A stretch of 64,000 bases of DNA, taken from the NCBI RefSeq assembly GCF_023159225.1, contig NC_063171.1, positions 8,729,886 to 8,793,885 on the forward strand. Reading direction: 5' to 3'. The notes under the pieces were generated by a model that saw only the letters and a list, made by a program, of their open reading frames with translations, had not been told where the DNA came from and ran no database searches. The number at the start of each line of letters is the position of its first letter. Position 1 is the first letter of the stretch. Made by a program: the position numbers and the translations under genes. Of this stretch, positions 35,262 through 46,356 are shown one piece after another. Source of the DNA: Perognathus longimembris pacificus. Taxonomy: Eukaryota; Chordata; Mammalia; Rodentia; Heteromyidae.

Positions 35262-35817
35262 TGTTATATAGTAAATTATCAGAGAAGCCACATATTGAAG
35301 GATCGAATCTTGGAGTCTTTATTAAAGCATTAGCAGTCTTCAGGCAGCTAGTTGTTACAAAGGCCTGCAGCCCCCAAGTATAGGTAACACTGTCAGGAAA
35401 CAGGACAGACAGGAAAGAAAGAACAGAAAAAATACCAACAAACCAATTCAGCTCCAATAGAGAGCTGACTTGGGACACCATGCTGACTGGAGATGAGCCA
35501 GAAGAAGAGACACAGGACGTGAACACATGAGGCATGGTGTCCTGGCACCTTGACCCTAAATAGGTCAAGTCAGGGGGCAGGGTCACAGGAAGCTCCCAGT
35601 CCCAGGCACTTGACTGACACGTTCGGTAACCTATAGGCCAAGTGCCCACCCTTGCCTCCAGGGATTCGGGAACACCCATCACCTGGGGATGTGACTTCCC
35701 TTCCTCTAGGAATTCAGACACACCCATCAAGGCAAGATGCCAGATAGTACAACTCATCATGAGGCCCATAATGGCCCTCGACAGATCTGACCTCCACACT
35801 ACAATAGGTCCACATAA
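35262..35817 (-). mobile_element. Solo-LTR-like element (ERV)
   Basis: The ~556-bp block reads TGTGGACC...TATAACA on the reverse strand, with LTR-like TG/CA ends. The sense-strand AATAAA (window 35318-35323) is placed near the 3' end. It keeps one long frame (35254-35799, -) with no retroviral domain, so I treat that as chance. I could not find a clean target duplication. Confidence 0.5.
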
Positions 35818-35844
35818 AACAGATAAAAGGTATCAAAAGTACAT

Positions 35845-35925
35845 TTTGTACTGGTAATGTGGAAGAGTGGTAGAAATTTTGACTAGCATATGTGGGGTCC
35901 TATGTTTCATCTCAAGAACAGGAGA
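35845..35925 (+). mobile_element. ID-type SINE remnant
   Basis: 'ggaagagtggtagaaattt' and 'actagcatatgtggggtcc' fit a diverged ID monomer followed by GA-rich DNA. Confidence 0.5.
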
Positions 35926-36072
35926 GATAAAGGGAGAGAGAGAGAGACAGATACAGAGAGAAAAAGACAGAAACAGGGATACAGACAACAGAGAATAAAG
36001 AGGAAACAAAAGCAAAAAACTCAGGAGACAGGCAGAGACACAGGGGCAGAGAGACAAAGATAAAGAGAGGTG
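35926..36072. repeat. GA-rich imperfect repeat
   Basis: GAGA/GACAGA-type sequence, likely grown from the A-rich tail of the preceding SINE. Confidence 0.8.
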
Positions 36073-36094
36073 ACTTTTTAAAAGGAAAATTCCA

Positions 36095-36400
36095 GGACAT
36101 GTTTAATCCCAGTTAACGAGGAGGCTAAGAAAGGTGGACCACTTTGATCCCAGGAAATATATCAAGAGTCTGCCTCTCCTAGCTACTCAGGAGGCTACTA
36201 TCTAAGGATCACAGTTTGAAGCTAGCCCAGGCAAGAAAGTCTGTGAGACTCTCTTTTCCAATAAACTACTCAGAAAATGCCAGATGTGGTGCTGTAACTC
36301 AAATGGTAGACTGCTAGCCTTGAACACAAACAGGCTCAGGATTAGTACCCAGGCCTTGAGTTCAAGCCCCAGGACTGGCCAAAAAGTAAAAAAGAAAAAA
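36095..36400 (+). mobile_element. B1 + Geo-type composite SINE
   Basis: A B1-like lead ('taatcccagttaacgagg') is followed by a second B1-like block ('ctactcaggaggctactatc', 'agcccaggcaagaaagtc') and the right monomer ('caaatggtagactgctagcc'). Confidence 0.8.
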
Positions 36401-36674
36401 GAAAGGAATCTGCCTCAATAAAACAGTAGTAACATCAGTAAGAGTAGAATCTGATGTGTTTCACAAGGTTTGCTCTAGCAGGTGGTTTAAATTTACAAGG
36501 AAATGTTGACAACAATGATCAAGGCATTGTGCTATATGAAGAAATATTAAATTACAGAAGAGCTTTGCATAAGATCAAGTGGATAAATGATTAAATCCTG
36601 AAGAGACGGGGTATATACATGATATAACTTTTTGAGCACTTAATAACTAGGAAGAGTTAAGAAAGTTAAAAAGG

Positions 36675-36880
36675 GGGGCTGGGGATATGGCCTAGTGGCA
36701 AGAGTGCTTGCCTCGTATACATGAGGCCCTGGGTTCAATTCCCCAGCACCACATATACAGAAAATGGCCAGAAGTGTCGCTGTGGCTCAAGTGGCAGAGT
36801 GCTAGCCTTGAGCAAAAAGAAGCCAGTGACAGTGCTCAGGCCCTGAGTCCAAGCCCAGGACTGGCCAAAAAAAAAAAAAA
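36675..36880 (+). mobile_element. IDL-Geo dimeric SINE (young)
   Basis: Close to the local consensus in both monomers. A 15-bp target duplication AGAAAGTTAAAAAGG lies at 36660-36674 and 36881-36895. Confidence 0.96.
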
Positions 36881-36974
36881 AGAAAGTTAAAAAGGACAGT
36901 ATTCCATAATATATAGAGAAAGGCATTCCAATAAGAAACAAAATATGTTTTTAAGGCTTAGATATGAAATATCT

Positions 36975-37400
36975 ACACAAAATTCATGTGTTGCAGGCTT
37001 GACCCCCAATGAGATCTTCAAAGTTAGGACTTGTGGGAAATGAGGGCATTCACCTAAATAATAGATCCAGTGATGAAGTTACTGTATGCCTGCTGTCATT
37101 ATTGGATAGAAACTAGGAGCATAGTTACAGGAAGTAATTCACTGGGAAAAGGGTCTTTCTTGATATCTGCTTCCTGGACACTTATGAGGTAAGCATTTCT
37201 ACTGTTCTATCTGCTCCAACTTACTGTTCTGCCTCACCAAACACTTGGAACAATGGAGCCAATGGACATATGATCTCAAACATCTGAAACAATTATCCAA
37301 AATGATTATTCCCTCTTTTAAGTAGTTTTCCTCAGGAATTTTGTCACAGCAATAAAAAGCTAACATATATTTCCAAAGCTGTGCAAAACCGTTTGCCATG
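36975..37400 (+). mobile_element. Possible MaLR-type LTR
   Basis: 'ttcatgtgttgcaggcttg' at the start and 'attttgtcacagcaataaa' with 'agctaaca' at the end resemble the two ends of a MaLR-type LTR. Confidence 0.45.
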
Positions 37401-37559
37401 GAAGTGTACCTAATAGGAACAATAATCATTTCTTGAGTAGCTGAATGAATATGAATATAATGACTTGTCATTAAATAAAATCTTTATCGAAGAAGGCTAA
37501 CTTGGTAGGACTGATGTTTAAGGTACAAGGCATGGATATATATAATTTTTTAAACTGCT

Positions 37560-37789
37560 AGTCTAGGGCTTGAACTTGGGACCTGGGTGCTGCTCCAGAA
37601 TTTTATTTTCTTTTTACTCAAGGCTAGTACTCTACCACTTGAGCCACAGCTCCACTACTGGTTTTGTGGTAATCACTTGGAGATTAGAGTCTCACGGACT
37701 TTCCTGTCTAGGTCACTTTAAAACTCAAGTCTCAGAGCCTCAGCCTCCTAAATAGCTAAGAGTATAGGCATAAGCCACTAGTGCCCAGC
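37560..37789 (-). mobile_element. B1 + Geo-type composite SINE
   Basis: Reverse strand: 'aaatagctaagagtatagg' (B1 head) and 'ctaccacttgagccacag' (right monomer). Confidence 0.82.
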
Positions 37790-37995
37790 AATTATTGAGT
37801 TTAACTTATAGTAAACACATTGTAGGAACTGGTGCTGTAACTCAACAGAAAAAAAAAATAGCTCTGGGGTTACTCTCCATCACCAAAAATTTTAAAAAGA
37901 AAAATATCTTTTGAGCTTTTTTACTGTCTCATGCTTAGTATCTGTCTGTCTGCCTGCCTGTCTATTTTTTTAATCTATCATCTATAGTTTTCTAC

Positions 37996-38060
37996 AGTTT
38001 AAACCCAAGGCCTTGAGTATTGTAGGCAAGTGTTCTACCAGAGAGGTTCATTCCCAACCC
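37996..38060 (-). mobile_element. ID-type SINE remnant
   Basis: 'aaacccaaggccttgagt' and 'aggcaagtgttctaccag' are a reversed ID monomer. A short CTGT/CTGC run (37948-37966) lies beside it. Confidence 0.65.
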
Positions 38061-38074
38061 TATCTGCCCACTCT

Positions 38075-38330
38075 TTACCAATACCACATTGTCTTCATTA
38101 CTGTAGCTTTGTTGTAAATGCCTTCTAGTAGTGTCAGTCCACCAATTTGGTTGTTCTGTAGTATTATATTCACTATTTCAGATTTTTGCCTTCTCGTATA
38201 ATTTGAGAATTAGTTTGTCAATAGCTACAAAATAACCTACTAGTATTTTAATTAGGGTTATATTAACTTTATAAACCAAGATAGGAAGAATTAACATCAT
38301 CAACCACATTGAGTCTTTCATGAATAAAAG
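38075..38330 (-). mobile_element. Ancient LINE-1 ORF2 fragment
   Basis: On the reverse strand the blocks 'ccacattgtcttcattactg', 'tagctacaaaataacctac' and 'aattaacatcatcaacca' match the well-conserved RT/post-RT segment of old mammalian L1 elements. It is far more diverged than the other L1s in the window and has no open frame. Confidence 0.75.
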
Positions 38331-39399
38331 TTTTTACATAATTATGTAAGACCTAATTTAAATTTATGACACAAGAAAGGAGTTTATTGCTCACATAATT
38401 AAACATGGCCAAGATAACAGAGATTCATGAATTATCATGGGACATACGTTGGACCCACAGGGGCCAGATTTAACCTCAGCTGAATTTTCTTCCAGAGTAA
38501 AATTGAGCTTTCCTTGTGTCCATCACCACATCAGAGAGGTCTCTGCAAGAATTTCTAACAATTGTCCTGGATCCATTCAAAATTACTAGCAGAGATCGTG
38601 TACATTGTCAAAGTAATATTTCTGTGGTTAAGCATACCTTGTATTCCAGCTACTATGCAGGAATAGACTTGGCTTCCTAGAAGCACATGGGTTTCTTAAT
38701 GGAAAACGAATGCTACAGTAAAATGTGTGGAACAGAACCACATGGATGCAATTCCAGCTTTAAGATTGAAGATTTGCAGCCAGATCCTCAAGGGCCTAAA
38801 AATCTAAGAACATGATAGAGAGTAATTTCTTTCTTGTAGAAAAAGGTTTAACAGTAAGATTTACCTGTTAGAGTCTTTCTTCTGTGTGTGGAGTAGAATG
38901 GAGCTGTGTATTCCTCAAGGTAGATGAGTAAGAGTTTCAGAAGAAAGAAACTGGAAGTTTGAGCAGGATCATGACTATGACAGTGGCAGGGACTGGGCCA
39001 GGGAGGAAAGGAGGGAGAAGGAAGTTCCAAGATAGGTTAGGAATTAGAGAAACGATAGAAATTCTATAACAAAGTATGTCAGAACACAAAACCAGAGGCA
39101 TAGTAGAACACAGTTAGTGGATTATTTGGGGAATGTTCGATTTGGGATATTTTTAAGTCAACCTAGATGAAATGTCAAAGGGAAAATTGGATTTTGGAAA
39201 GAGTTATCATTCAACAAATTGGGAAGTAACTTTAGCAAAGCCTCTACTTTACTTCTCTAAATTGATTGTCAGACAAACTGTAGTCCTGATCACTTAGTAT
39301 GATTCATTCTCAGTCAGTCCTTGTTTTGTCATCTTAATACTTAAATTTGATAGACCATTCAGTGCATGATTTTACATGGAGCCAAATGGGTTCAATTTA
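38331..39399. other. Intergenic, nothing recognised
   Basis: About 1 kb without clear gene or repeat signal. Confidence 0.5.
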
Positions 39400-39683
39400 A
39401 TCTGTTCTTTTACATGAAAAGAGGCAGAGATGAAAGACTTGAAGAAAGAAGCAACATACAGAGCAATAGGAGAAAGGGGCCAGGAAGCAAGGAGGGTAGA
39501 CAGTATTTTGAAGGTGAACAGGACAAGAAAACAGAGCATCCTATAGAGCCCCAGAAGGAATGCTATTAAGCCAGTGCTTGAGATAAACACTTTTTGCTTC
39601 TAGATATGTAAGCTAATGTTTGTTCTGCTCTAAGCCATTAAGTTGTGGCCATGTGTTACAGCAGCGTTAGAAAACTAACAAAG
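39400..39683 (+). mobile_element. MaLR-type (MLT1-like) LTR
   Basis: Order of blocks fits MLT1: 'gaggcagagatgaaagac', 'gagccccagaaggaatgc' and the 3' end 'ctaagccattaagttgtgg' with 'tgttacagcagcgttag'. Confidence 0.65.
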
Positions 39684-39961
39684 TTCTTAAAATGATGACT
39701 GTCCATGTTGAATGGATTATGCTAGTAAAGTATTTAAATTTAATTTTCAAGCCTTTCTCATAAGCAAATTTTACTTCTCTAATTACAGGAAAAACGTTTT
39801 ACTAAGAGACTCAGGAAAAGATGCTTTTCATATTGCTTTCCTGTAGCCATATTGATTACAATTATGAATTTTCAGTATGGCTAAAACTTGGGTTTCAGTT
39901 TAGGCTTTAACTCTACCATTTTTTCCAGATCAATGAAGAAGGAAAGTATTTTTAAAAAATT

Positions 39962-40055
39962 CTCCTATTAGGAGTATAATTCAGTGATAGAGTTTCTGGC
40001 TTAGTGTGTATGAGGTCCTGGGTTCATATCTTACCAGTAGGGAAAAAAAACAAGT
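39962..40055 (+). mobile_element. ID-type SINE
   Basis: 'tataattcagtgatagagt' and 'gaggtcctgggttcatatc' fit an ID monomer with an A-run. Confidence 0.65.
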
Positions 40056-40196
40056 TTCCTTCCTGGGGACTGGGAAGGATGATTGTTTAAGTCATTCTCA
40101 CTTGCAGTTAATGTACCTTTAGCTCATTTTGCAAGCTAGCAAGTTTGAAAAATAGTTTATTCCTTTATCTTATGTCTTGTGAAAACAAAAAAATGG

Positions 40197-40285
40197 GGCA
40201 TTGGCTAAGGCACAGTGGTAGGGTACTTGCTAGCATGTGAAAAGCTCTAGATTTGAGGCCCAGAACTACAAAATAAAATAAGTAT
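40197..40285 (+). mobile_element. ID-type SINE (diverged)
   Basis: 'ggcacagtggtagggtac' and 'tagatttgaggcccagaac' fit an ID monomer with an A-rich tail. Confidence 0.55.
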
Positions 40286-40604
40286 TAAAGCTCTTGGTCT
40301 GAGAACACATCATTCATAAAGTGCCTATCAATAAAACATTGTTTCCCCGGGTTAGAGGGAGTATACTTACTTAGTATGTCTAGACTGACAGGCTCATTCC
40401 TGGGCAACCTCAGTTTTGATGATGTTTTATTATTTATTTCAGGATCTTAATTTGTGCCTCTTTTTGAACTAAAGAGGCAATTGAATTTTTGCATCCAGGG
40501 TAAAGTTGCAGATCAAGAGATGTAGATGATTTCTCATCAGGAGATCACTGCTTCTAAGCTGAGAACCAAAGTGAAAATTATTGTTGTTTTTAAATTTGTT
40601 TTTA

Positions 40605-40687
40605 GTGTATGTGGTACAAAGAACTCAAATCCAGGGCCTCATGCATGCTAAACAAGCACTCTACCACTAAGCCTCATTCCCAGTCCC
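40605..40687 (-). mobile_element. ID-type SINE
   Basis: 'ccagggcctcatgcatgc' and 'aagcactctaccactaag' are a reversed ID monomer. Confidence 0.7.
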
Positions 40688-40771
40688 CAAAGTAAAAATT
40701 ATTCCTTATTGGGTGTTGGTCCTGGGGCTTGAACTCAGGGCCTGGGTCTTGTACCTGAGCTTCTTTTTCTT

Positions 40772-40896
40772 TTCTTTCTTTCTTTCTTTTCTTTTCTTTT
40801 TTTTTTTTTTTTAATATTTTTACCTCCTTGAGTAGCTTTTATTTTTTTAAATATGTTTTTATTGATCAACTTTGAATCTGAGCCACAGTTGTTCTT

Positions 40897-40953
<57 letters not shown>

Positions 40954-40997
40954 CAGTCCTAGAGTTTGGACTCAGGGCCTGAGCACTGTCCCTGGCT

Positions 40998-41032
<35 letters not shown>

Positions 41033-41167
41033 CAAGGCTAGCACTCTGCTACTTGAGCCACAGCGCCACTTCTGGCTGTTTTCTGTATATTGGTGTTGGG
41101 GAATTGAACCCAGGGCTTCATGTATATGAGGCAAGCACTCATGCCACTAGGCCATACCCTCGGCCCG
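40772..41167 (-). mobile_element. IDL-Geo SINE with CA repeat and extended 3' tail
   Basis: The reverse-strand IDL-Geo (about 40950-41165, with a T-run inside at 41000-41029) is followed, in its own sense, by a (CA)25 run, about 65 nt of non-SINE sequence and a long A/AAAG tail. A perfect 15-bp target duplication GAGCTTCTTTTTCTT (40757-40771 and 41168-41182) encloses the whole block. Confidence 0.85.
40899..40949. repeat. (TG)25 microsatellite
   Basis: Uninterrupted TG run of 51 bases inside the inserted block. Confidence 0.97.
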
Positions 41168-41358
41168 GAGCTTCTTTTTCTTGAGACTAGCACTATACCA
41201 CTTGAGCCATAGCTCCACTACCAGAATTTTTTAAAGTAGTTTATTGGGGATAAGAGTCTCATAGACTTTCTTGCCCAGGCTAGCTTCAAACCTTGGTCCT
41301 CAGGTCTTTGTCTTCTGAGGAGCTAGGATTAGAGCCATGAGCCATCTGCATCCAGCTG

Positions 41359-42084
41359 ACCTATTACTTTTTAAGTTGCATTTAAATTAATGGTTTGATG
41401 GAAGTATGATTTATAAACAATATGCACTTACATGTGCCAGGCAAGAGTTCTAGCAGTGAAATACACTCCCAGCTATCACTTGTCCTTGTGCTCATTTAGA
41501 ATTATCTCCTCTTTCCCACTGCCAGTCTATTCAAACATGGGTCTGGCTTGTAGCTCTATAAATTTGCTTTCTGAGTATTTGATACAAATAGATTTATGGA
41601 AGATCATTGTGTTTTCTCTAGTTCCTTTCCAGTAGCTTCATGCAACTGAGGTTTATCTGTGTTGTGGCAATAACAGTAATTGCTTTATTTATAAAAAGTT
41701 TTGCGTGGTATGTATATTTAATTTTGTTTATTCATTTACTGAAATGCTGATTGATTCTACTAGATCATGCTCAGAAAATGTATATTTAGAACCTACTGAT
41801 TATAACCAGATTTAGAAAGACTCTGTAGATTTATGTCTTCTTATGTCTTGGAATTCCTTCCATCTAGAAACAAAGCAAGGTCCTGGGTATACTGATTCAA
41901 AGCTCAGTCTTTCTTAGCCTACATTTCTGAGGTTGTGTTGGATGAAGTCTATCACATAGGTATAGGAAAATCTGGAAATATTGGAAGGTAGCATATGTTG
42001 AGGGTTTTTGTGGGCAAGATGGCACTTTTCTATTATTGTCAAAAATATTTTTAAGAATCAACTTTAAAAGAAGAAAGATTTAGC
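41359..42084. other. Intergenic, nothing recognised
   Basis: Unique-looking DNA. Confidence 0.5.
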
Positions 42085-42283
42085 TAGGCACTGGTAGCTC
42101 ACACCTATAATCCTAGATATTCAGAAAACTGAGATAATCAGATGATGAGTCAAACCCAGCCTGGGCAAAGAAGTCTACAATACTTTAATCAGTAAAAAGC
42201 CAGGCTAAAAGCCTGACTCACATGACAGGGAATAAGACATAAGCAAGCAAGTTGAGCAAGAGTGTAAGACCAGAACTAGCACA
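42085..42283 (+). mobile_element. B1 + Geo-type SINE (diverged right half)
   Basis: 'gctaggcactggtagctcac' starts the B1-like half; the right monomer is barely recognisable. It ends in the adjacent GGAA repeat. Confidence 0.7.
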
Positions 42284-42370
42284 AAAAGAAGGAAGGAAAG
42301 AAGGAAGGAAGGAAGGAAGGAAGGAAGGAAGGAAGGAAGGAAGGAAGGAAGGAAGGAAGGAAGGAAGGAG
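42284..42370. repeat. (GGAA)n microsatellite
   Basis: About 80 bp of GGAA units at the 3' end of the preceding SINE, consistent with growth from its A-rich tail. Confidence 0.95.
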
Positions 42371-42594
42371 AAAGAGAAGTGATTAAATTCTTTTTCAAGA
42401 AAATTATTCCCAGGTATGGATTACTGAGCTCTATTCACAATGGCAATGAGCCATCTTTTGCTTCTGAAGTCACTCTGAAAGTGAGAAAAGCTTTATAAAT
42501 AACTTGGAAATTGCTGTTGACCTGGAGACCACAATCTATGGGACTAATGAGGAAAAAGAAAAGAACCATTCTCTTTTTAAATAGTCACTAGCTA

Positions 42595-42710
42595 GTGGCA
42601 CAGTGGCTCAAATGGTAGAGTGCTAGCTTTGAACAAAAGAAGCTCAGGGACAGTGCCCAGGCCCTGAGTTCAAGACCCAGGACTGGCAAAAAGAAAAAAA
42701 ATCATTAGTT
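42595..42710 (+). mobile_element. Right-monomer (Geo) SINE fragment
   Basis: 'cagtggctcaaatggtagag' through 'gacccaggactggcaaaaag' with no left monomer. Confidence 0.8.
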
Positions 42711-43099
42711 AAACTGTCAAGTGATAAAAAGTGAGAAAAAAATTAACTGTTGCTTGGCTCCAAACTAGAATTGTTCCCCAAACTGATTTTAAATTAAATT
42801 TCTTTGAAACTGTTTAGATGTCACACTTTCTGGTCTCTATGATGAATGCCTAATCCCATAAATTAAAAAATGAAAACACTGTCAGAGATCCATGACAAGA
42901 CTCCCAAGATGGGCAAAGCAGTATTAGTAAGGAAGAATAAAACAAGGAAACGTAAAAGAGAGAAATATGCTCTGAGATGCAATGTAGAAGCTCAAGACTC
43001 AATAGATGGTCCTCTTCCAGAAGTTAGACAGGGTAACCTAATCTAGAAAATTATTTTAAGCATTTACCTAGATATGTGGTCACCTGCAACTTTCAATCC

Positions 43100-43176
43100 C
43101 TCCTCCTCTCCTTCTTCCTCCAACCTCCCTCTCCTCCCCCCTCTTTCTCCTCTTCCCCCACCCCCACCCCCTTCTT
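43100..43176. repeat. CT/CCCCA-rich low-complexity tract
   Basis: Pyrimidine-rich sequence ending in a short CCCCA run. Confidence 0.8.
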
Positions 43177-43680
43177 ATTTTCAAGGCCAGTGCTCTTCCA
43201 TTGGTAGAGCTAGTCCTTTTTTCTTCTTTACTTTGTTTTCCCTAATAGGATCCTGAGATTTTGTCCAAGTGGGCCTGATTCTCCTACCTTCAGTTGCCTC
43301 GGGGCTGGGATAACAACTAGTACTATTTTGCCTTTGAAACAAAGTCTTGATAACTTCTATTAGAGTTACCTAATAATTTCAATCCTCTTAACATGTAACT
43401 AGGATTGTAAGTGTAATATGTATTCTTGTATTATATTTTGATGTTACCATACAACTTGGAGCACTGAGTCCAGTATTACTTTATAATCAAAGGATTTTGT
43501 GAGTTGGGTGTCTGTTTCTTATGATCTTTGTGAGCTCTTTGTCTTGGTTAAAGAAGTACAGGAACATTTTATTCTTGGACAATATTCTTTATCTAATGGA
43601 ATTATAACTCATTTAACATCTAAAGGGAAGGGAGTGTAATGGAAGGAATACATGCATATGTTTCCTTAAAGAATTTAATC

Positions 43681-43797
43681 TTAATTAGAGATAAGAGTCT
43701 CACAGACTTTCCTTCCCCAGCTGGCTTCAAAACATAATCCTCAGAACTCAGCCTCCAGAGTAGCTAGGACTACAAGTGTGAGCCATCCACTCTCAGC
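43681..43797 (-). mobile_element. B1-like SINE half
   Basis: Reverse strand: 'gagtagctaggactacaag' and 'agataagagtctcacagac' blocks, left half only. Confidence 0.75.
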
Positions 43798-44278
43798 TTG
43801 TGTTATTTTAAACAAGAGACTTAGGTATCTGCAGGGTTTACTGTCCACATAAGGGCCTGGAACCAATCCCCTGATTGTACTGGGGACTGACAATATTATT
43901 AGCTTTGGTGTGGTTACAATAGATCTGGGGAAATGATACTTGTCAATTTATGCCTGAGTTGAAAATAAAATCTATATTAACTGGTGATTAAAAATAAAAA
44001 AAAAAAGAATTTAATCTTGCTCTCTGGTAAACCTTAGTCTTGTTCCTGACTATGCTTTTCTTTTTTATGTTCCCATAATACTCAGTGCTATCTATGTATG
44101 CGGCTTCATTATTAATGACCCAGATGCCATTGAAGATAGGTGGAATAGAACCCTGGATTCATCACTCCAGCATAAAGCAGGATCCACTGTAGAAAGACAT
44201 TCCTGGCTTTTTTCAGACCCTTCCTGGACCTTTGTACCAAGAGGAGATCCTAAATATTTATGCAAAAAGACAAAATAA
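43798..44278. other. Intergenic, nothing recognised
   Basis: Contains an A-run at 43996-44007 that could be the tail of an unidentified retroposon. Confidence 0.45.
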
Positions 44279-44395
44279 TGCTGGGTATGGTGGTACACAC
44301 TTATAATCCTGCTATTGGATAGGCTGAGCCAAGAGGACTGAAATATGTAACCAGTACAGTTTTACATAGTAAGAAACTGACTCAAACAAACAACC
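44279..44395 (+). mobile_element. B1-like SINE
   Basis: 'ctgggtatggtggtacacac' with 'taatcctgctattgg' and a CAAA-rich tail. Confidence 0.75.
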
Positions 44396-45096
44396 AAAAT
44401 ATAACTCAGGTAAGTAATATAGATGTTATTAATAGTGCCTTGCTTTTTTCAGTGTTGTTAAGGGAAATAACTTACTTTTGTGTGGGGACTGGGATTTATC
44501 ATTCCAAGGCCCACTTAGTGTGTGATCATGATGACTCACTCAAGTAATCCCTCCTTACCTGAAGCTCTTGCAGATGGATCCTGAGAAAAAATTGAGAACT
44601 GAGAATTGAGTTCTGTGCTCCAATCAGTGCCGCAGATGCTGTCTGCATTTTTTCAGGTATTAATTATAATATGGAACTAGATCTAATCTTGATGGAAGTT
44701 TAGAATTGGGGTCAACAGTCCTGGTGATTGTAATGGAAACCTACCAGGGGTCTAAAGGTATATTTCATTTTGCAGAGGGCATCCAAATGAACATCAAGCA
44801 CATTTCTCTGGATACTTCTTCTGAAGAGAGAGCAAAAAGTTCTGTACGTTATAGATTCAAACCCTTCCGCTCCATTAACCTAATTCCTACTGTTTATCCT
44901 CACTGAGCTTGAAGCAACCAGATCACATCCATCCCCCTGAATCCTATGGAAATGGAAGGAGGGATTTTCTTTACTCCTCCCAGGACTCTGCCTTTTCACC
45001 TGGTATACTAAGTTTGTCCTCTCTTCAGTTCATATGAGTGGACTTTCAAGAAAGTAACATGCTTTTCTGAAAAGAAATATAGTTGGTGACTCCAGG
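44396..45096. other. Intergenic, nothing recognised
   Basis: No convincing feature; the 66-codon frame at 44706 lacks known similarity. Confidence 0.5.
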
Positions 45097-45332
45097 AGAC
45101 AAATCTCTCCCTCTCCCTCTCCTTCCCCCTCTCCTTCCCCCTCTCCTTCCCCCTCTCCCTCTCTCCAGCTCTCTCTCCCTCTCTCTCCCCCCTTCTCCTT
45201 CCTTCCTTTCTCTTTCTTTTATTTCTCTTTCTTTCTTTCTTTCTTTTTTCTTATTTCCTTCTCTCTTTCTTTCCCTTCCTTCCTCTCTCCTCCCTTCCTC
45301 TCTCCTTCCTTCCTTCCTTCTTCCTTCCCTCA
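45097..45332. repeat. Pyrimidine-rich tract (CCCTCTCCTT type)
   Basis: Imperfect 12-bp CCTTCCCCCTCT-like units at the start grade into mixed TTCC/TTTC. Confidence 0.93.
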
Positions 45333-45453
<121 letters not shown>

Positions 45454-45520
45454 GGATTGAATCCAAGGCCTTTCACATACTGTGCAAGTACTCTACTAAA
45501 TATAAGTTCCCAGTTGCCCC
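45454..45520 (-). mobile_element. ID-type SINE remnant
   Basis: 'ggattgaatccaaggcct' and 'caagtactctactaaat' are a reversed ID monomer; the CTTT array adjoins its A-tail side, suggesting the array grew from the tail. Confidence 0.65.
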
Positions 45521-46119
45521 CTACCTGCCCACTTTGATAGGCTGTCCCTAAATTTGTGAAATCTGGCCTTGATCTTGAAACATTCCTGCTTTTAGGAACT
45601 CTAAATATGGTATTCACCATGACATTTTGCTAGGAGTTTCCCTTTTGAAGAAGAGATAACATTCTAAAGGAAAGACTGTATCCAGGAGGAGAACTTCCTG
45701 CTCAATGAGTCCCTGTAACGTCTTTGGGTCCCCAAAAAGTACTTTATACACCTGTACTTCCCAAATGAATATTTGACATAGAAAAATCGCTGTTTTCTCC
45801 AGAATTGGCTTTAAATAAGTCCATTTTCTTTTACTGATTATTGACTCCCAAAGTACAGTTCTATTTAGCAGCTCACTGTTGCAGAAGGGAAGGACCCCTT
45901 TACCTTTACTAGTAGGGAAGTCTTTTCTAACTTTTTGTTTTAAGCACAGAAACACTTTCTTGTGTGTGTGTTCTATGTTCCCGAGGAAGATTATAATGGG
46001 ATTTTCCTCTGCTTTATGCATATTTTATTTGATTATAGAATATTTGAAAGTGGGAAAAATTGAAAGTCGCATAATTGTTTTGTTGGTGATAAATCTAAGT
46101 ACCTTTTTAAGGATCTCTG
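45521..46119. other. Intergenic, nothing recognised
   Basis: Two overlapping open frames on opposite strands (45614-46021 and 45879-46295) have no recognisable domain. Confidence 0.5.
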
Positions 46120-46144
46120 GAGAGGTTGGAGGCACAGTTCAGAA

Positions 46145-46196
<52 letters not shown>

Positions 46197-46245
46197 CTGC
46201 TTAGCATGTACAGAGGCCCTGAATTCTCCAGCACCAAATTAACCA
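46120..46245 (+). mobile_element. ID-type SINE expanded internally by (AG)n
   Basis: ID start 'ggttggaggcacagttcag' and ID end 'tgcttagcatgtacagaggc' flank an (AG) run at about 46152-46193, sited where the ID consensus has GTAGAG. Confidence 0.75.
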
Positions 46246-46356
46246 ACCAATTAAGTAATGAAACAACCCACAGAAATAGGAGCTCAGGGAACTGAGGTAA
46301 TACGTTTCTTACTAAACATTTCTGAAAAAAGCAAAATCTTTAAATAATATTGTCCA

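Larger units (their letters stand above)
40716..41358 (-). mobile_element. B1 + Geo-type SINE split by a younger SINE
   Basis: The outer parts (40716-40771 and 41168-41358) join into one reverse-oriented composite SINE when the inserted block 40772-41167 and one copy of the 15-bp duplication are removed. Confidence 0.85.

Noticed and set aside
36708..36890. Recurrent ~60-residue frames (MPRIHEALGSIPQHH...) at many positions
   Set aside because: All are translations of the IDL-Geo SINE, not a protein family.
45614..46295. Opposed 135- and 138-codon frames near 45.6-46.3 kb as a possible gene pair
   Set aside because: The + frame runs into an (AG)n-expanded SINE and neither frame shows splice signals, CpG context or known domains.
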